Assembly: GCA_947491945.1 (NCBI GenBank)
Contig: CANLLN010000006.1
Location: 62,001-126,000, forward strand
DNA: 64,000 nucleotides
Direction of reading: 5' to 3'
From: an uncultured Carboxylicivirga sp.
Lineage (GTDB): Bacteria; Bacteroidota; Bacteroidia; Bacteroidales; Marinilabiliaceae
The notes below the pieces were generated by a model, which was not told the origin of the DNA, did not search any database, and worked only from the letters and a program-made list of their open reading frames with translations. Position numbers and translations under genes: made by a program. Below are positions 63,860 through 64,000 of the stretch, piece by piece (positions within the stretch are counted from its first letter, which is position 1; every line of letters begins with the position of its first letter).

Positions 63860-64000
63860 ATGCACGATCGACTAACAATTGTAAAAGTAGGAGGTAAAGT
63901 GGTCGAAGAGTCCGCTTCATTGCAGTCTTTCATTCAGGATTTTGCCGGTATTGCCGGGCAAAAGATTCTGGTACATGGAGGAGGACGATCGGCCACTGCA
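63860..64000 (+). CDS. argB: N-acylglutamate kinase, N-terminal part (3' end outside window)
   Basis: This has 47 codons before the window edge. The amino-acid kinase glycine motifs LTIVKVGGKVVEE and ILVHGGGRSAT are spaced as in ArgB. It lies six bases after argF'. With the operon context this should phosphorylate N-acetyl- or, more likely here, N-succinylglutamate. Confidence 0.9.
   Translation, partial: MHDRLTIVKVGGKVVEESASLQSFIQDFAGIAGQKILVHGGGRSATA

Noticed and set aside
1-64000. tRNA, rRNA, riboswitch, CRISPR array, prophage or insertion sequence
   Set aside because: Intergenic regions are short. I saw no cloverleaf, no transposase or integrase frame, and no regularly spaced repeats by eye.

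Overview
The window is a stretch of chromosome from a member of the Bacteroidota, probably near Bacteroidales/Marinilabiliales; the genus cannot be fixed from this sequence. The reasons are: start codons preceded by A/T-rich leaders without Shine-Dalgarno sequences, recurring TAnnTTTG (-7) promoter elements, a periplasmic propeller/Y_Y_Y sensor, a SusA-like periplasmic amylase, an N-succinylornithine-type transcarbamylase, and the gene order mutL-rhomboid-rhomboid-EEP and MoxR/DUF58/DUF4129/SpoIIM. Almost everything is chromosomal housekeeping. I see no rRNA, tRNA, CRISPR array, prophage or insertion sequence.

Layout. 1-10 kb: a nearly complete C5 haem pathway on the + strand (hemA partial, C, D, B, L, E, N, H, G), followed by a four-helix cytochrome b-like membrane protein and an OmpR-type two-component pair. 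12.4-19.1 kb: ppa, comM and a COG1237 metallo-hydrolase (-), priA (+), gmhA (-). 19.2-27.1 kb (+): a voltage-gated-type K+ channel with a C-terminal zinc ribbon, a small membrane protein, mutL, two rhomboids, an endonuclease/exonuclease/phosphatase protein, thyA, folA. 27.1-34.1 kb (-): an apparently degenerate class V aminotransferase-like protein, then an operon read spoIIM, 6-TM protein, DUF4129, DUF4350, moxR, DUF58, with an RDD gene divergent from its head. 35-42.6 kb (-): COG2738 zinc peptidase, a 1262-residue sensor kinase without its phospho-accepting histidine, and an MBOAT/SGNH acylation pair. 42.7-47.8 kb (-): parA, parB, DUF5683, LysM lytic transglycosylase, and a heptose kinase (rfaE1/hldE N-domain). 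47.9-50.4 kb (+): a FecR-domain lipoprotein and a GH13 amylase. 50.5-53.7 kb (-): carB. 54.2 kb to the end (+): an arginine/proline operon, argR, GNAT, argG, argC, argD, a NUMOD4/HNH gene, proC, proB, proA, argF', argB (partial).

How the parts fit. The hem genes take glutamyl-tRNA to protohaem in one run. The arg operon appears to use succinylated intermediates: argF' has the Pro90 that marks N-succinylornithine transcarbamylase, and the GNAT gene sits where an N-acylglutamate synthase is needed. A consensus promoter with an ARG-box-like palindrome just behind it stands ahead of argR, which suggests ArgR autoregulation of the operon. GmhA and the heptose kinase are two steps of ADP-heptose synthesis for LPS.

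The most interesting items are the pseudo-aminotransferase (27.1-27.8 kb), the NUMOD4/HNH/HTH gene inside the arg-pro operon (59.0-59.6 kb), the histidine-less sensor kinase (35.8-39.6 kb), the uncharacterised MoxR/SpoIIM/RDD membrane cluster, and quasi-palindromic spacers between hem genes.
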